A DNA stretch of 62,607 nt, taken from positions 1 through 62,607 of the forward strand of contig JADJRT010000024.1 in NCBI GenBank assembly GCA_016712035.1. Direction: 5' to 3'. Below are positions 1 through 8,594 of this stretch, one piece after another (the first letter of the stretch is position 1; the number at the start of each line of letters is the position of its first letter). The notes under the pieces are model-generated. The model was not told where the DNA came from. It did no database searches and worked only from the letters and a program-made list of their open reading frames with translations. This stretch comes from Flammeovirgaceae bacterium (lineage in GTDB: Bacteria; Bacteroidota; Bacteroidia; Cytophagales; Cyclobacteriaceae). The position numbers and the translations under genes were made by a program.

Positions 1-1
1 T

Positions 2-544
2 AATCAAAAGCCAATTTTGGCTGAAGAGATTATTGCCGAAGAAGCTAATCTTCGTGAACAATTTAAACAAGACAACTTAGTAGTGGACGAAGATATTTTA
101 TCTGCCACAATTGACGAAATCGGTTATAAAGATCGCTTGTTTGTTCAGCAGCTTAAGTTCATCGATGTTAAGGATAAGAGAATATTTATTGCTATCAGAG
201 ACTATTTTCGTGCCTTCGAACAGCGTTCAAGATGGGTCAGAGAGTAACTACTTCAAGTTGGAGAATTGGATATATATGAGACTCGCTTGAGGGAGGAATG
301 GGAAATTCGTTTTGAGCAATTACGTGATCAGATGGGCGATCAAACTGCCGAAAACGAAAAGCGACGTCTCGCACGAGAGTTATATTCTTGGATAGAGACA
401 GGTGACCTTCAACAAATTCGCCCTCAAGTAAATGAACCATCCATGGCTAGAGGTTCTTACCATATACTCTCAGATAATCAGGTTGTTGGATGGCACCCAG
501 AGTTTACGCAAAGGCTAATGCAATTGATAGGTGTTGGTGGATAA
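2..544 (+). pseudogene. ABC-3C effector protein, C-terminal part, interrupted by an in-frame stop
   Basis: This is the 3' end of a gene that begins before the window. The reading frame is open from base 2, meets TAA at 245-247, and continues in the same frame to the stop at 542-544, so the break is a nonsense codon and not a frameshift. The part before the stop is acidic and helical (EEIIAEEANLREQFKQ). The part after it (LDIYETRLREEWEIRFEQL, then a GWHPEF segment near the end) resembles the C-terminal domains carried by ABC-three-component effectors. The call rests mainly on the two genes that follow, which are recognisable ABC-3C partners. The effector's own toxic or catalytic domain lies upstream of the window and cannot be identified. 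The stop may be sequencing error or real inactivation. Confidence 0.5.
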
Positions 545-556
545 ATTGGTGGATAA

Positions 557-1052
557 ATGAGATCATGGTCAACTCGTTCAAAAGAAGCAGCAAATTTATT
601 CAATCCAGCCTTTTGTTGCGCTATATTAAGTGCAACAGTAAGTAATTATTCTCAACAAGATAACCTTGGAATGCCATTTCCCTTAGCTTTTATTGTCTTA
701 CCCGGTCATACTCCATAAGCAAACAAGAAACACATTGCCTTACAATACTCGTACTTCTCTTGCGGCATGGCTCGAAGAGAAGCCTTATTCGCGAATTCAA
801 TTTTATGAGCGCGCAATCTCACTTAAACCCTTTGTTCGAGAGGCTATTCTTTTTGGGGTCACTAACGATTGGTTGGCCATCGAATCTGGTCGACTAAAAA
901 GTAAATTGTCTGATACGAAATTTAAGAATTTTCTTCAGCATATGGATGGAGAAGCAAGAGAGTGTGTTTTACGCGCTAGACTTGTAGGTAAGTGGTTTGC
1001 GGCTGCTGGTTCTGCTGAAACAGTTTTGTCATTATGGGAGGTAAATCCATGA
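557..1052 (+). pseudogene. ABC-3C middle component, frameshifted
   Basis: Translation from the ATG at 557 gives MRSWSTRSKEAANLFNPAFC, and the coding frame shifts by one base in the CCC run near 701. The downstream frame reads LPVILHKQTRNTLP and runs to the TGA at 1050-1052. The joined product is about 164 residues, the size of three-component ABC system middle components. These small helical proteins are thought to bridge the effector and the ATPase. The start of the next gene overlaps this stop by four bases (ATGA), so the two are translationally coupled. The TTG at 693 is an internal codon, not the true start. Removing one C restores the full frame, so the break is probably a homopolymer error. 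Confidence 0.6.
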
Positions 1053-3007
1053 GTTTTCAAATATTGAATATTGTTCTGTATAGCCAGAAGGGTGAAAAAC
1101 GGGTTATTAATTTGAAACCTGGTGAACTAAATATCATTACGGGCGATTCCAAAACGGGTAAAACCGCATTAATTGAAATTATCGATTATTGCCTCGGGAG
1201 TTCCGAGTGTAATATTCCAGAGGGAATTATTCGCAGATCAGTATCTTGGGCAGGGTTGCGTTTGCAAGTTCGGGATGGTGAAGTTTTTGTTGCAAGGAAG
1301 TTGCCGCCCCGTGGCGAAAGCAAATCTTCTCCTATTGTCTATTATGATGTCAAGAAAAAAATTGATATTCCTGATTATTCTATTCTGCGGCAAACAACTA
1401 ATACTGATACTTTGGAGTTATTGCTTTCCAGGCATGCGGGGATTGGAGAAAATATTCATGAGCCTGCACAAGGTCAAACTCGTTTTGCTCTTTCAGCGAA
1501 TATTCGTCATGCGTTGTTTTTTACTTTTCAACAACAAAGTGAAGTTATAAGTAACAAATATTTGTTCCATAAGCAAAGCGATCCTTTTATTCCCCAAGCA
1601 ATTAAGGATATATTGCCGTACTTTTTGGGTTCCGTAGATGAAGAATATGTCAAAAAAATGGTTCAGGTTAAGACGATTGAAAGCAACCTTGCGAACCTTA
1701 GAACACAAGTTGTCAGAATTTGAATCGATAAAAGGTGTCGGCGTTACAAAAGGCTCACACCCTATTGTCAGAGGCGCAAGATTTAGGTATTTATTCTGCC
1801 GAAAAACTTCCAGTGTCATGGGAAGAATGTGTTTCTAGTTTACAAGAAGTTCAGAAAAAACCTGTAAAACCAGAAGAAGAGATAGCTTCAGAAGATCAGG
1901 CGTTTGAAAACCTCCAAAAAGAGCGACTTGAATTAATTGAAGAACTCAAGAAAACAAAAGACCAGCTCGACTCCGCTAAATCACTTGATACAGATAGGCG
2001 TGGCTATTCAGGCGAAGCTCAGAACAACTATCTCGATTAAAAAAGTTTGAATCTTTTCGAATCGTCTGATTCACATGACCGTATCTGCCCAATATGTCAA
2101 AACGCCTTTGAATAATGACCATGTACCCTCTTATGATGAATTGAGGACTTCAGTTAATCAACTTGAAAACCAAGTTAGAGGTGTATCTGAGCCTTCTGCG
2201 AAAATGCAACAGGCAATAAGGGTACTCGATGAAAAAGTTGATAGTCTGAAAACCAAACTGTCTGCAAACAGAGAATCTTTAGAAGCCATTCAAACTTCCA
2301 ACCAAAAATTGCAAGAAGTTCGTGATAGAGGTACACGCAGAGCTTATTTTCTCGGAAGAATTGGACTTTACTTAGAAAGTTTGCCTCAACTTAACGACAC
2401 AAGTGATTTGCAGATTGACATTCAACAATTGAGAGAAAAAGTGAAGTTGCTTGAAGAGGAAATTAGTGAAGAGACTATTCAAGAAAAACCTTATCTATTT
2501 TATCGATCATTAGTCAAGATATGAGCGTTTGGGCCAAACAATTAAGGTTGGAGCATTCTGAATATCCATTGAGACTTGATCTTAAGAAATTGCAATTGGT
2601 CGCTGATACTATTGATGGACCAGTTTCAATGGATAAGATGGGTAGGGGAAAACTGGGTTGGATACCATCTTATAGCTCATTTTGCATTGCACAAATGGTT
2701 TACAACTAAAAATCGTTCTGTTCCAAGATTCCTTTTCATTGATCAACCTTCACAAGTTTACTTTTCACCCGATAAAGGATTAGATTGGCAATCTGGTGAC
2801 GTGCGAGATGAAGATCATGAAGCTGTTGGGCGTATGTTTAATTTAGCATATACCGTCGCTAACGAATTAAGCCCTAAAATGCAAATCATAATTACCGACC
2901 ATGCTGATATAAATGAGAAATGGTTCCAAGACTCTGTAATTGAAAGATGGCGTACAGGTGTAAAGCTTGTCCCTGTTGAATGGGATACGCTTGATGCCAG
3001 CACATAA
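1049..3007 (+). pseudogene. DUF3732 ABC-type ATPase of an ABC-3C system, broken into several frames
   Basis: The start is the ATG at 1049, which overlaps the previous stop and has GGGAGGT upstream. The product would be about 650 residues, as usual for DUF3732 proteins. Near residue 35 is a Walker A loop, GDSKTGKTALIEIIDYCLGS. The middle is a long coiled coil rich in Glu, Lys and Leu. Near the end are the signature-like stretch GYHLIAHFALHKWF and the Walker B-like FLFIDQPSQVYF. This is the SMC/Rad50-like layout of the ATPase of ABC-3C conflict systems. The reading frame changes near 1715-1735, 2030-2075, 2520 and 2640-2660. Either the gene is decayed or the sequence here is poor, and I cannot tell which. 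Confidence 0.82.
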
Positions 3008-3187
3008 GAAAAAATCAATACTCCCACTCTGCGGGAAATGGTTCAATTTGTAGCAGAATTGACTCCCAAGTGCCTTGATTTTATTCATATAGTTCACGAA
3101 CCGGGTGTTTGGACTTGTATTGGGGATGCGGATCGTGCTGTGCCAAATAAACTCTGCGCGACATCTCGCTTTTGAGCCACTATCTAT
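3008..3187 (+). other. Unassigned spacer after the ABC-3C genes
   Basis: One frame stays open from about 3,020 to the TGA near 3,174 and would encode TLREMVQFVAELTPKC followed by about 33 residues. There is no convincing start or recognisable motif. It may be a remnant of another accessory gene or chance coding. I could not assign a function. Confidence 0.3.
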
Positions 3188-3244
3188 TAAAGAAAATGAA
3201 CCAGATTTGTTTGCCTTAAAATGAAATATTTGATAAAATAGTTT

Positions 3245-3285
3245 TGCAATTGTTCAGGGCGACGGGGGCATCCTGAACAATTGCA
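3245..3285. terminator. 14-bp perfect hairpin between the convergent ABC-3C and PolB reading frames
   Basis: The arms TGCAATTGTTCAGG (3245-3258) and CCTGAACAATTGCA (3272-3285) are perfect inverted repeats around a GC-rich 13-base loop. The hairpin lies between a plus-strand and a minus-strand gene, so a bidirectional terminator is the simplest role. Neither side has a strong U tract, so it could also be a repeat-type palindrome. Confidence 0.45.
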
Positions 3286-3289
3286 TTTT

Positions 3290-4490
3290 ATATCCCGCAG
3301 ACCAACATCCGCCTTTTCAAACCCACTCAGCAGACTGGCTGAAGCGCGGTCCAGGAGCATACAATACCTCTTCCACATCCACCATCTTCAATCCACACCC
3401 AGCTCCCAAACACGGACTCTTTCCGCACCACGAGTGTAGACGAATCGCATGATTTGACCAGGCGCAACTACCCTGCCCACAGACTGTAACTGTCGGGCAG
3501 CATGTGCAGATGGAGAAGGAGAGCGATATGCTTCTACTGTCCTGCTCAGAGACTGGGTAACGATCAGATCTTTCAAGGGGATCTTCCCCGCTTTCAATTT
3601 TCTTTTTTCTTCCTCCACAAACGCTCGTGTACGTGGAAGATGGACGTCGATCTCATCCAGTGACTCGGCTTTGGACAAACAAGTCAATATATTCATTTGT
3701 GTATTTGCGATCCATAGTGGTGTGTCTCTTCGACGCGCTTCCAAGCCGCGCACTTTTATCTCTCCATTTTGAAAGATACCAAAATAGCGGTTCGGCACAG
3801 GGATGCGCGCATCTTTTCTGGAAGGTGGAAAAGCGATCCAGCGAAAGATTCCATCCAGTGCGATGGCAATTTTTGTTTGAGCCCCGATCGCATCCATCAA
3901 GGGTAAAAATTGACTCTGATCTTTCACCCCTCTTTTGTGCCAAAAAGGCAATCGATATACATGTGTAGAACAGGAAGCCCAGATCCTCCGCGACTTCTTT
4001 TGCCTGCAGCATTGGCTCACGGCTAATGGCGGTCACAGTTCATGAGATTCTATTTTTCCGAAACGCGCATTCTTGTACCCCAGATATCAAAGCCACCACC
4101 AGCAGCCACTTTAGCGCGGCAGCGCGTGCCTTAAGCGGCTTGATCTCACAATCCTGCGCGCTCAACTCACTCAGCATTTGCTTCATCTGCAAGCGCTTCT
4201 CAAGCAAATGCTTCAACGTTTGTGGAATCAACCCTGTTGGTTTCTGTGACCTCCAGAGAGAGAGTATCGCTGCCAACATTTCCATTCTCAGGCGAGATGT
4301 TGTAATTCACCATAATACTCGGTACATGGATGAAAATCGATCTGCGCCACGTCGCGATGTATGCCGATGATCGGCCGATAGCTTAACCCGCCGCGATCCG
4401 CCTGAATGAGCCGCGCGAGCGTCTTCCTGCCTTCCGCCTGTTGTTTGTGTATGGGGATCATCACACCCGTCTTGAGCGCGGTCAATATTT
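3290..4490 (-). pseudogene. Family B DNA polymerase, C-terminal fragment with many frameshifts
   Basis: Read from 4,490 downward, successive frames give landmarks of a family B polymerase in the correct order. These are ADRGGLSYRPIIGIHR just before motif A, the motif A core in a shifted frame (SIMVNYNISPE), the finger helix region GLIPQTLKHLLEKRL and AALKWLLVV, then PVPNRYFGIF with VRGLEARRRDTP near the palm-thumb boundary. The last frame has a thumb-like YCMLLDRASASLLSGF. The N-terminal exonuclease half is absent because the fragment begins abruptly at a junction with terC. At least six frame changes are needed. The GC content is visibly higher than in neighbouring genes (CGCGCGGCTC-type runs near 4,380-4,440). 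Chloroflexota-like PolB is my guess at origin, from memory of similar proteins only. Confidence 0.8.
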
Positions 4491-4496
4491 GCATAT
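4481..4496. other. Abrupt terC / family B polymerase junction
   Basis: Reading on the minus strand, the TerC frame ends at FIVYANI. The PolB frame starts as QILTALKTGVMIPIHKQQ. Both use the shared bases around CAATATTTGC at 4483-4492, so the join sits on a short microhomology. GC content and frameshift density change at the same point. This is what illegitimate recombination or a chimeric assembly join looks like. Confidence 0.7.
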
Positions 4497-5172
4497 ACTA
4501 TAAAGGAGTCATCGGAGATACTCAATATCGCAGGAATACTGTCTACGGCAAAAATCAAATCCGTGAACTCGATCATAATAACCACCAGGAAAAGTGGCGT
4601 TGCCCATAACACGCCTTCTTTTTTAACAAAGAAGTTATCCCCTTCAAAATCGGGAGTAAATCTAAAAATTCGTCTTGCCAGTTTAATCAGTGGATTTTTC
4701 TCGGGTTCGAGTTTTGCTTCTCCGGCTTTCAGCATACGGATTCCAGTAATCACTAAGAACCCTCCAAAAATATAGACCAGCCAATGAAACCTGTGGATTA
4801 ACTCAATCCCGATAAAATAAAGATGACGCGCATCACCAACGCTCCTAAAATTCCCCAAAAGAGAACTTTGTGTTGATAAGCTTTAGGAACACTGAAATAA
4901 GAGAAGATCATGATGATAACGAAGATGTTATCAATGCTCAATGATTTTTCAATCATGTAGCCCGTGAAAAATTCAATCGCGGTTTCTTTATCAAAATAGA
5001 AGTAAATAAAGAGATTGAAAATCATGGCCAACGTAATCCATACGCTCGTCCAGATTAATGCCTCCCTGACTCCAACCTCGTGGGATTTGCGGTGAAAAAC
5101 TCCCAGATCCAAGGCGAGCATCACCAAAACGAAAAAATTAAACGATGCCCAAAGTACTACTGTATCATCCAT
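4491..5172 (-). pseudogene. terC: TerC family integral membrane protein, truncated and frameshifted
   Basis: TerC/Alx proteins are multi-span membrane proteins linked to metal-ion (Mn) homeostasis and tellurite resistance. The ATG at 5172 opens MDDTVVLWASFNFFVLVMLA. Later segments include the family motif EKSLSIDNIFVI and, after a one-base shift near 4,815, IEFTDLIFAVDSIPAILSIS. About 220 residues remain where family members have about 300-330. The last transmembrane segments, which should follow FIVYANI, are missing at the junction with the polymerase fragment. An apparent 183-residue open frame (4307-4858) that runs on past the junction reads the polymerase out of frame and is not a natural protein. 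Confidence 0.85.
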
Positions 5173-5261
5173 GGGTTAATATACCAAATGTGTAGAGTAA
5201 AGCATTAACCAGAACATAATGAGAATGAATATTAATATATAATTCAAACCTGGCTCCTCCT

Positions 5262-5647
5262 TTAACATGATTTCGCACATTTAGTTATTTCCAATTCGTT
5301 AATTAAATTATCGGCTTTGAACCATAACGACTTAATATGATTCCCATCCTCGTCAAAAATCTTAAATTCACCCTCTCTTCTTCCTAATAGAAATCTCCTT
5401 CACTTAATACAATTCCATTACGATGAAAAGTCACATACAAGCCGTTGGGTACACCCTCAATAAAAGATTCTTCAATCATAAGCTCTCCAGAGTCAAAATA
5501 TTCTCGCCATAATCCATGCTTTTTATCACCCACATAATGCCCTTCTGCGATTAGCACTGCGTGTTTGTTAAACTCCTTCCATTTTCCATATTTCATCTTT
5601 GCCGCAGTTTCTTTTTTCTTAAAGAGAAGATCTAAAATCATTTTCAA
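5262..5647 (-). pseudogene. MORN-repeat (YwqK-type) protein, frameshifted near its end
   Basis: The protein has short repeats of the type YGKWKEF, HGLWREYFDSGELMIEESF and NGLYVTFHRNGIVLSEGDF, the MORN_2 pattern seen in YwqK-like proteins. A stop falls after SEGDFY, but a one-base change near 5,390 continues the repeat as LLGRREGEFKIFDEDGNHIK and runs to TAA at 5262-5264, giving about 128 residues. The repeat pattern crosses the break, so the full form is probably the natural one. The molecular role is unknown. It lies just downstream of the Cys-rich small gene on the same strand. Confidence 0.65.
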
Positions 5648-5663
5648 ACTGGTTATATTTTTT

Positions 5664-5963
5664 CTATACGTATTCTTCGCAATGCCACACTCCGGCAGGA
5701 TTTTTTGGTAATCGACAATCTTTGAAATTCAAACAATTTGAACAGATACCCTTTGCTTCAGAATAAAAAGGCTGTTCCTTTGGCTGAATGTACCTGTTGC
5801 TCGCAGTGTTTGATCGCTTGTTAACTATTTCACATTTAATAATGCCCTTCCTTCTATCCTGAAAATGTCGAGTAGAAAAATGATCGCTCAGGTTGCTTAG
5901 ACTTGAAAACTCCTGAATCAGCATCTCTTCTAATTCCCTATTTTGCTTTTTGAGTCTGATCAT
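5664..5963 (-). CDS. Small Cys-rich (zinc-ribbon-like) protein
   Basis: This is a 99-residue protein with a charged, probably helical N-terminus. Its C-terminal module has four cysteines, CSNCLNFKDC followed by GVWHCEEYV, spaced like a small zinc ribbon. Similar WHCEEY-ending small proteins occur in Bacteroidota beside sigma54 regulators, from general recollection. The gene is downstream of the response-regulator gene on the same strand. A candidate sigma54 promoter (5988-6003) and an activator palindrome (6054-6070) lie directly upstream of its ATG. That suggests it is a target of the neighbouring response regulator. Its biochemical function is unknown. Confidence 0.7.
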   Translation of the reverse strand: MIRLKKQNRELEEMLIQEFSSLSNLSDHFSTRHFQDRRKGIIKCEIVNKRSNTASNRYIQPKEQPFYSEAKGICSNCLNFKDCRLPKNPAGVWHCEEYV

Positions 5964-5987
5964 TGTTGTTAATTTTTACAACAAGTG

Positions 5988-6003
5988 TTCAATATCCATA
6001 CCA
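5988..6003 (-). promoter_or_regulatory. Candidate sigma54 promoter for the Cys-rich gene
   Basis: On the minus strand the sequence TGGTATGGATATTGAA matches the TGGCACG-N4-TTGCA consensus at TGG, the A, the G and TTG-A, with the required spacing. It lies about 25 bases upstream of the ATG at 5963. The -12 element has GA in place of GC, so the match is imperfect. Confidence 0.45.
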
Positions 6004-6053
6004 TATAATAACATGGATAGACGACTGGAAAGGAAGAAATAAATTAGGGGTAT

Positions 6054-6070
6054 TGGGTATTATTTACCCA
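6054..6070. promoter_or_regulatory. Palindromic activator site TGGGTA-N5-TACCCA
   Basis: This is a perfect 6-5-6 inverted repeat, TGGGTATTATTTACCCA. It lies about 50 bases upstream of the candidate sigma54 promoter, the usual place for an enhancer-binding protein. The same 17-base palindrome architecture recurs at 12057-12073. Confidence 0.6.
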
Positions 6071-6085
6071 GTGGTACAATCCGTA

Positions 6086-7420
6086 TCACTTTACTTGTTT
6101 GATTTTCTCGCGCAATGTTTTTCGATCAATTCCCAATATTTGGGCTGTCTTTGAAATATTATTTTGATTGGCAGCCAGTGCATCCAGAATATATTCCCGT
6201 TCAACGTCTGCCAGTTTTCGATCTAACCCAGCAGCACGTGAAGCCGAATACCGAAAAGATTCGGGAAGATCGGGAACATCAATCGTATTATCATCCGCCA
6301 TGATTACCAAGCGATGAATCAGATTTTGAAGTTCACGCACATTCCCTGGCCATGCATACCCTTTATTTGCTTTCAGCGCTTTAGCTGTGAACTTCATGGG
6401 TGGTTTGTCTAATTCACGCACGTACTTTTCCAGAAAAAAATCTGTCAATTTTATTATATCATTTCCTCTTTCTCTAAGTGGTCGCAAGTCTATGGTGATG
6501 ATATTGAGTCTGTAGAACAAGTCTTCACGAAACATTCCTTTTTTCACCAATTGCATTAAATCGACATTGGTAGCGGCCACAATCCGAACATTCACTTTTA
6601 ACGATTTTTTTGAACCAATCATATAGAATTCCTTCTCTTGCAGCACGCGTAATAATTTAGCTTGCATCGCCAAACTGGTATTACTAATCTCGTCTAAGAA
6701 GATTGTGCCACCATCCGCAGTTTGAAAAAAACCAGCTCGCGTTTCGGTGGCTCCGGTAAATGCGCCTTTGGTATAGCCGAACAATTCACTTTCTAATAAT
6801 GAATCGGGAATACCTCCACAATTAACGGGAACAAAAGGGGCTGTTGATGTTTTTCCTCCATAGTGTAATGCGCGTGCCACCAGTTCTTTTCCGGTACCAC
6901 TTTCTCCCGTAATCAATACAGTTGCATTGGTCGTTCTCGCTTTGCTGATAACGCTGAAGACTTTTAACATGGGATCGGATTCCCCTACAATTCCAAAATT
7001 TTGAATTAATGGTTTTGGTTTCGATTTTTTTGATCGGCTTGATTTATGTAATGCCTTTTCAACCGCGTTTAACAATTCTTTGTCAGTAAATGATTTGACC
7101 AGATATTCCTCAGCGCCAATCTTTATGGACTCAACTGCGCTTTCGATGGAAGGAAATCCAGTGATTACAAGGATTCCAATTCCTTTGTGGTTTTCAGATA
7201 CATGCCGAACCAGTTCAATTCCATTTTCACCGGGCATCTTTAAATCGGTAATCAATAAATCAACATTTACGGAACCTAGTAGTTTAATTGCCGACTGAAC
7301 ACTATTCGCGGTATACACTTGATATCCCTCAGGCTGAAGATTTCTCTTTATAAGTTCAACTGTTTCGTCCGAATCATCAACTACCAGAATGTCTATCGGT
7401 ATATCGCTTTTACTGTTCAT
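6086..7420 (-). CDS. Sigma54-dependent response regulator (NtrC family)
   Basis: The 444-residue protein has the three classical domains. A receiver spans roughly 8-125 with acidic pocket Asp15/Asp16 and phospho-acceptor Asp59 in LLITDLKMPG. An AAA+ domain spans about 145-385 with Walker A GESGTGKE (172-179), the sigma54-contact loop GAFTGA (219-224) and Walker B FLDEI (241-245). A Fis-type helix-turn-helix ends the protein (SKTAQILGIDRKTLREKI). All residues needed for ATP hydrolysis and sigma54 activation are present. Its start overlaps the end of the histidine kinase gene by four bases, so the two are co-translated partners. The palindromes at 6054 and 12057 are plausible binding sites. Confidence 0.93.
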   Translation of the reverse strand: MNSKSDIPIDILVVDDSDETVELIKRNLQPEGYQVYTANSVQSAIKLLGSVNVDLLITDLKMPGENGIELVRHVSENHKGIGILVITGFPSIESAVESIKIGAEEYLVKSFTDKELLNAVEKALHKSSRSKKSKPKPLIQNFGIVGESDPMLKVFSVISKARTTNATVLITGESGTGKELVARALHYGGKTSTAPFVPVNCGGIPDSLLESELFGYTKGAFTGATETRAGFFQTADGGTIFLDEISNTSLAMQAKLLRVLQEKEFYMIGSKKSLKVNVRIVAATNVDLMQLVKKGMFREDLFYRLNIITIDLRPLRERGNDIIKLTDFFLEKYVRELDKPPMKFTAKALKANKGYAWPGNVRELQNLIHRLVIMADDNTIDVPDLPESFRYSASRAAGLDRKLADVEREYILDALAANQNNISKTAQILGIDRKTLREKIKQVK

Positions 7421-8533
7421 GATTTCGATTGTTTAATTGGAATTGTAATTTGAAATTGCGAACCTTTGCCCGAAGTACTCGTTACAGCAATCTTCCCTTT
7501 ATGCGATTCAATAATTCCTTGAACAACTGACAAGCCAAGCCCTGTGCCCTGTCCCACTTCTTTGGTAGTGAAAAAAGGTTTGAAGATTTTCTTTTGTATA
7601 GCCCCTGACATTCCAATACCATTATCTTTAACCAAAAGTAAAACACTTTTCCCTTTCTGTTTTGTTGAAATAATAATCTCGCCTCCACTGGGCAAGGCAT
7701 GGATTGCATTGGTAATCAGGTTTACCAGAACCTGGCTCATCTGCACGGCATCCGCCTGAATATTGGGTAGATTGGGATCCAACCGCTCCCTGATCTTAAT
7801 TTCTTTGGATTGAAAACGAACTTCAATAAAATAAAGAATATCCGAAATGATTGTGTTTAAATTTACAGATACAATCTGCTGTGGCATTTGTCTCGAGAAG
7901 ATCATTAATTTTTTAATAATCTCGCGCGTATAAAGCGATGCCTTTATAATTCGATCCAGGTCTTCATCTTGCTGTGGATTCAATGCCCCCTGATTTCTTA
8001 ATCAATTGAGCAAAACCTAATATTCTGCCAAAGGGTTCATTCAACTCGTGCGCTATTCCCGCTGAGAGTTCACCCACAAAAGCTAATCTTTCAGAATGCT
8101 GGAGTTGCATCTGTAACTTTCTTTTTTCTTCCTCTATGGATGCGTGCTTTATGTACAGGGATAGCTCGCGTGCAACCATCTTAATCAATTTCCTTTCCTC
8201 GGGCAGAAAAGATTGTTTTTTAATGACGCCCTTCAGTACTGGTCGATATCCAATTTTGATGAACCCGTATTTTTTTCTTCCAACCAGCAAGGGTACAGTT
8301 AACAGGGTTTTGCATTTCGAAAAACCAGGGGTATCAAAGGCATCCTTACCCAAATTTATACTGGCCTCGGCAAAATTAGGGAACTGCATTGCCTCTGGCA
8401 AAATTGAAAGTGTTTTGGACAAGAAAATGGGCATGTCATGATCTTCTTCCCAGGCTGCTTTTGAAATTGCATAAAGGCACTTTAATTCCTTTACACGTTC
8501 TTTCAATTTATGATCAGTCGATACATTTTTCAT
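7417..8533 (-). pseudogene. Sensor histidine kinase, one frameshift, partner of the sigma54 regulator
   Basis: The gene has an N-terminal GAF-like sensor region (about 1-135, no membrane segment visible, so probably cytoplasmic), a dimerisation helix and an H-box with the phospho-acceptor in GELSAGIAHELNEPFG. After a single frame change near 7,980 come the N box (LVNLITNAIHAL), G1 (DNGIGMSG), the F box (FKPFFTTK) and G2 (GTGLGLSVV). The break falls in a CCCC/GGGG run, and the joined frame restores a complete kinase of about 370 residues. Sequencing error is therefore more likely than loss. It overlaps the response-regulator gene by four bases. Confidence 0.88.
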
Positions 8534-8594
8534 TTTTAAATACTAAGCTATAAAATACAAACCTCATTCATGACTCTATCCTATTAATTAAACA

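Noticed and set aside
4307..4858. A 183-residue open frame that fuses TerC segments to a His/Arg-rich tail
   Set aside because: The tail is the polymerase fragment read in the wrong frame. The correct readings are truncated TerC and PolB separately.
5172..5262. A gene between terC and the MORN-repeat gene
   Set aside because: Only short AT-rich frames are present, with no start or motif.
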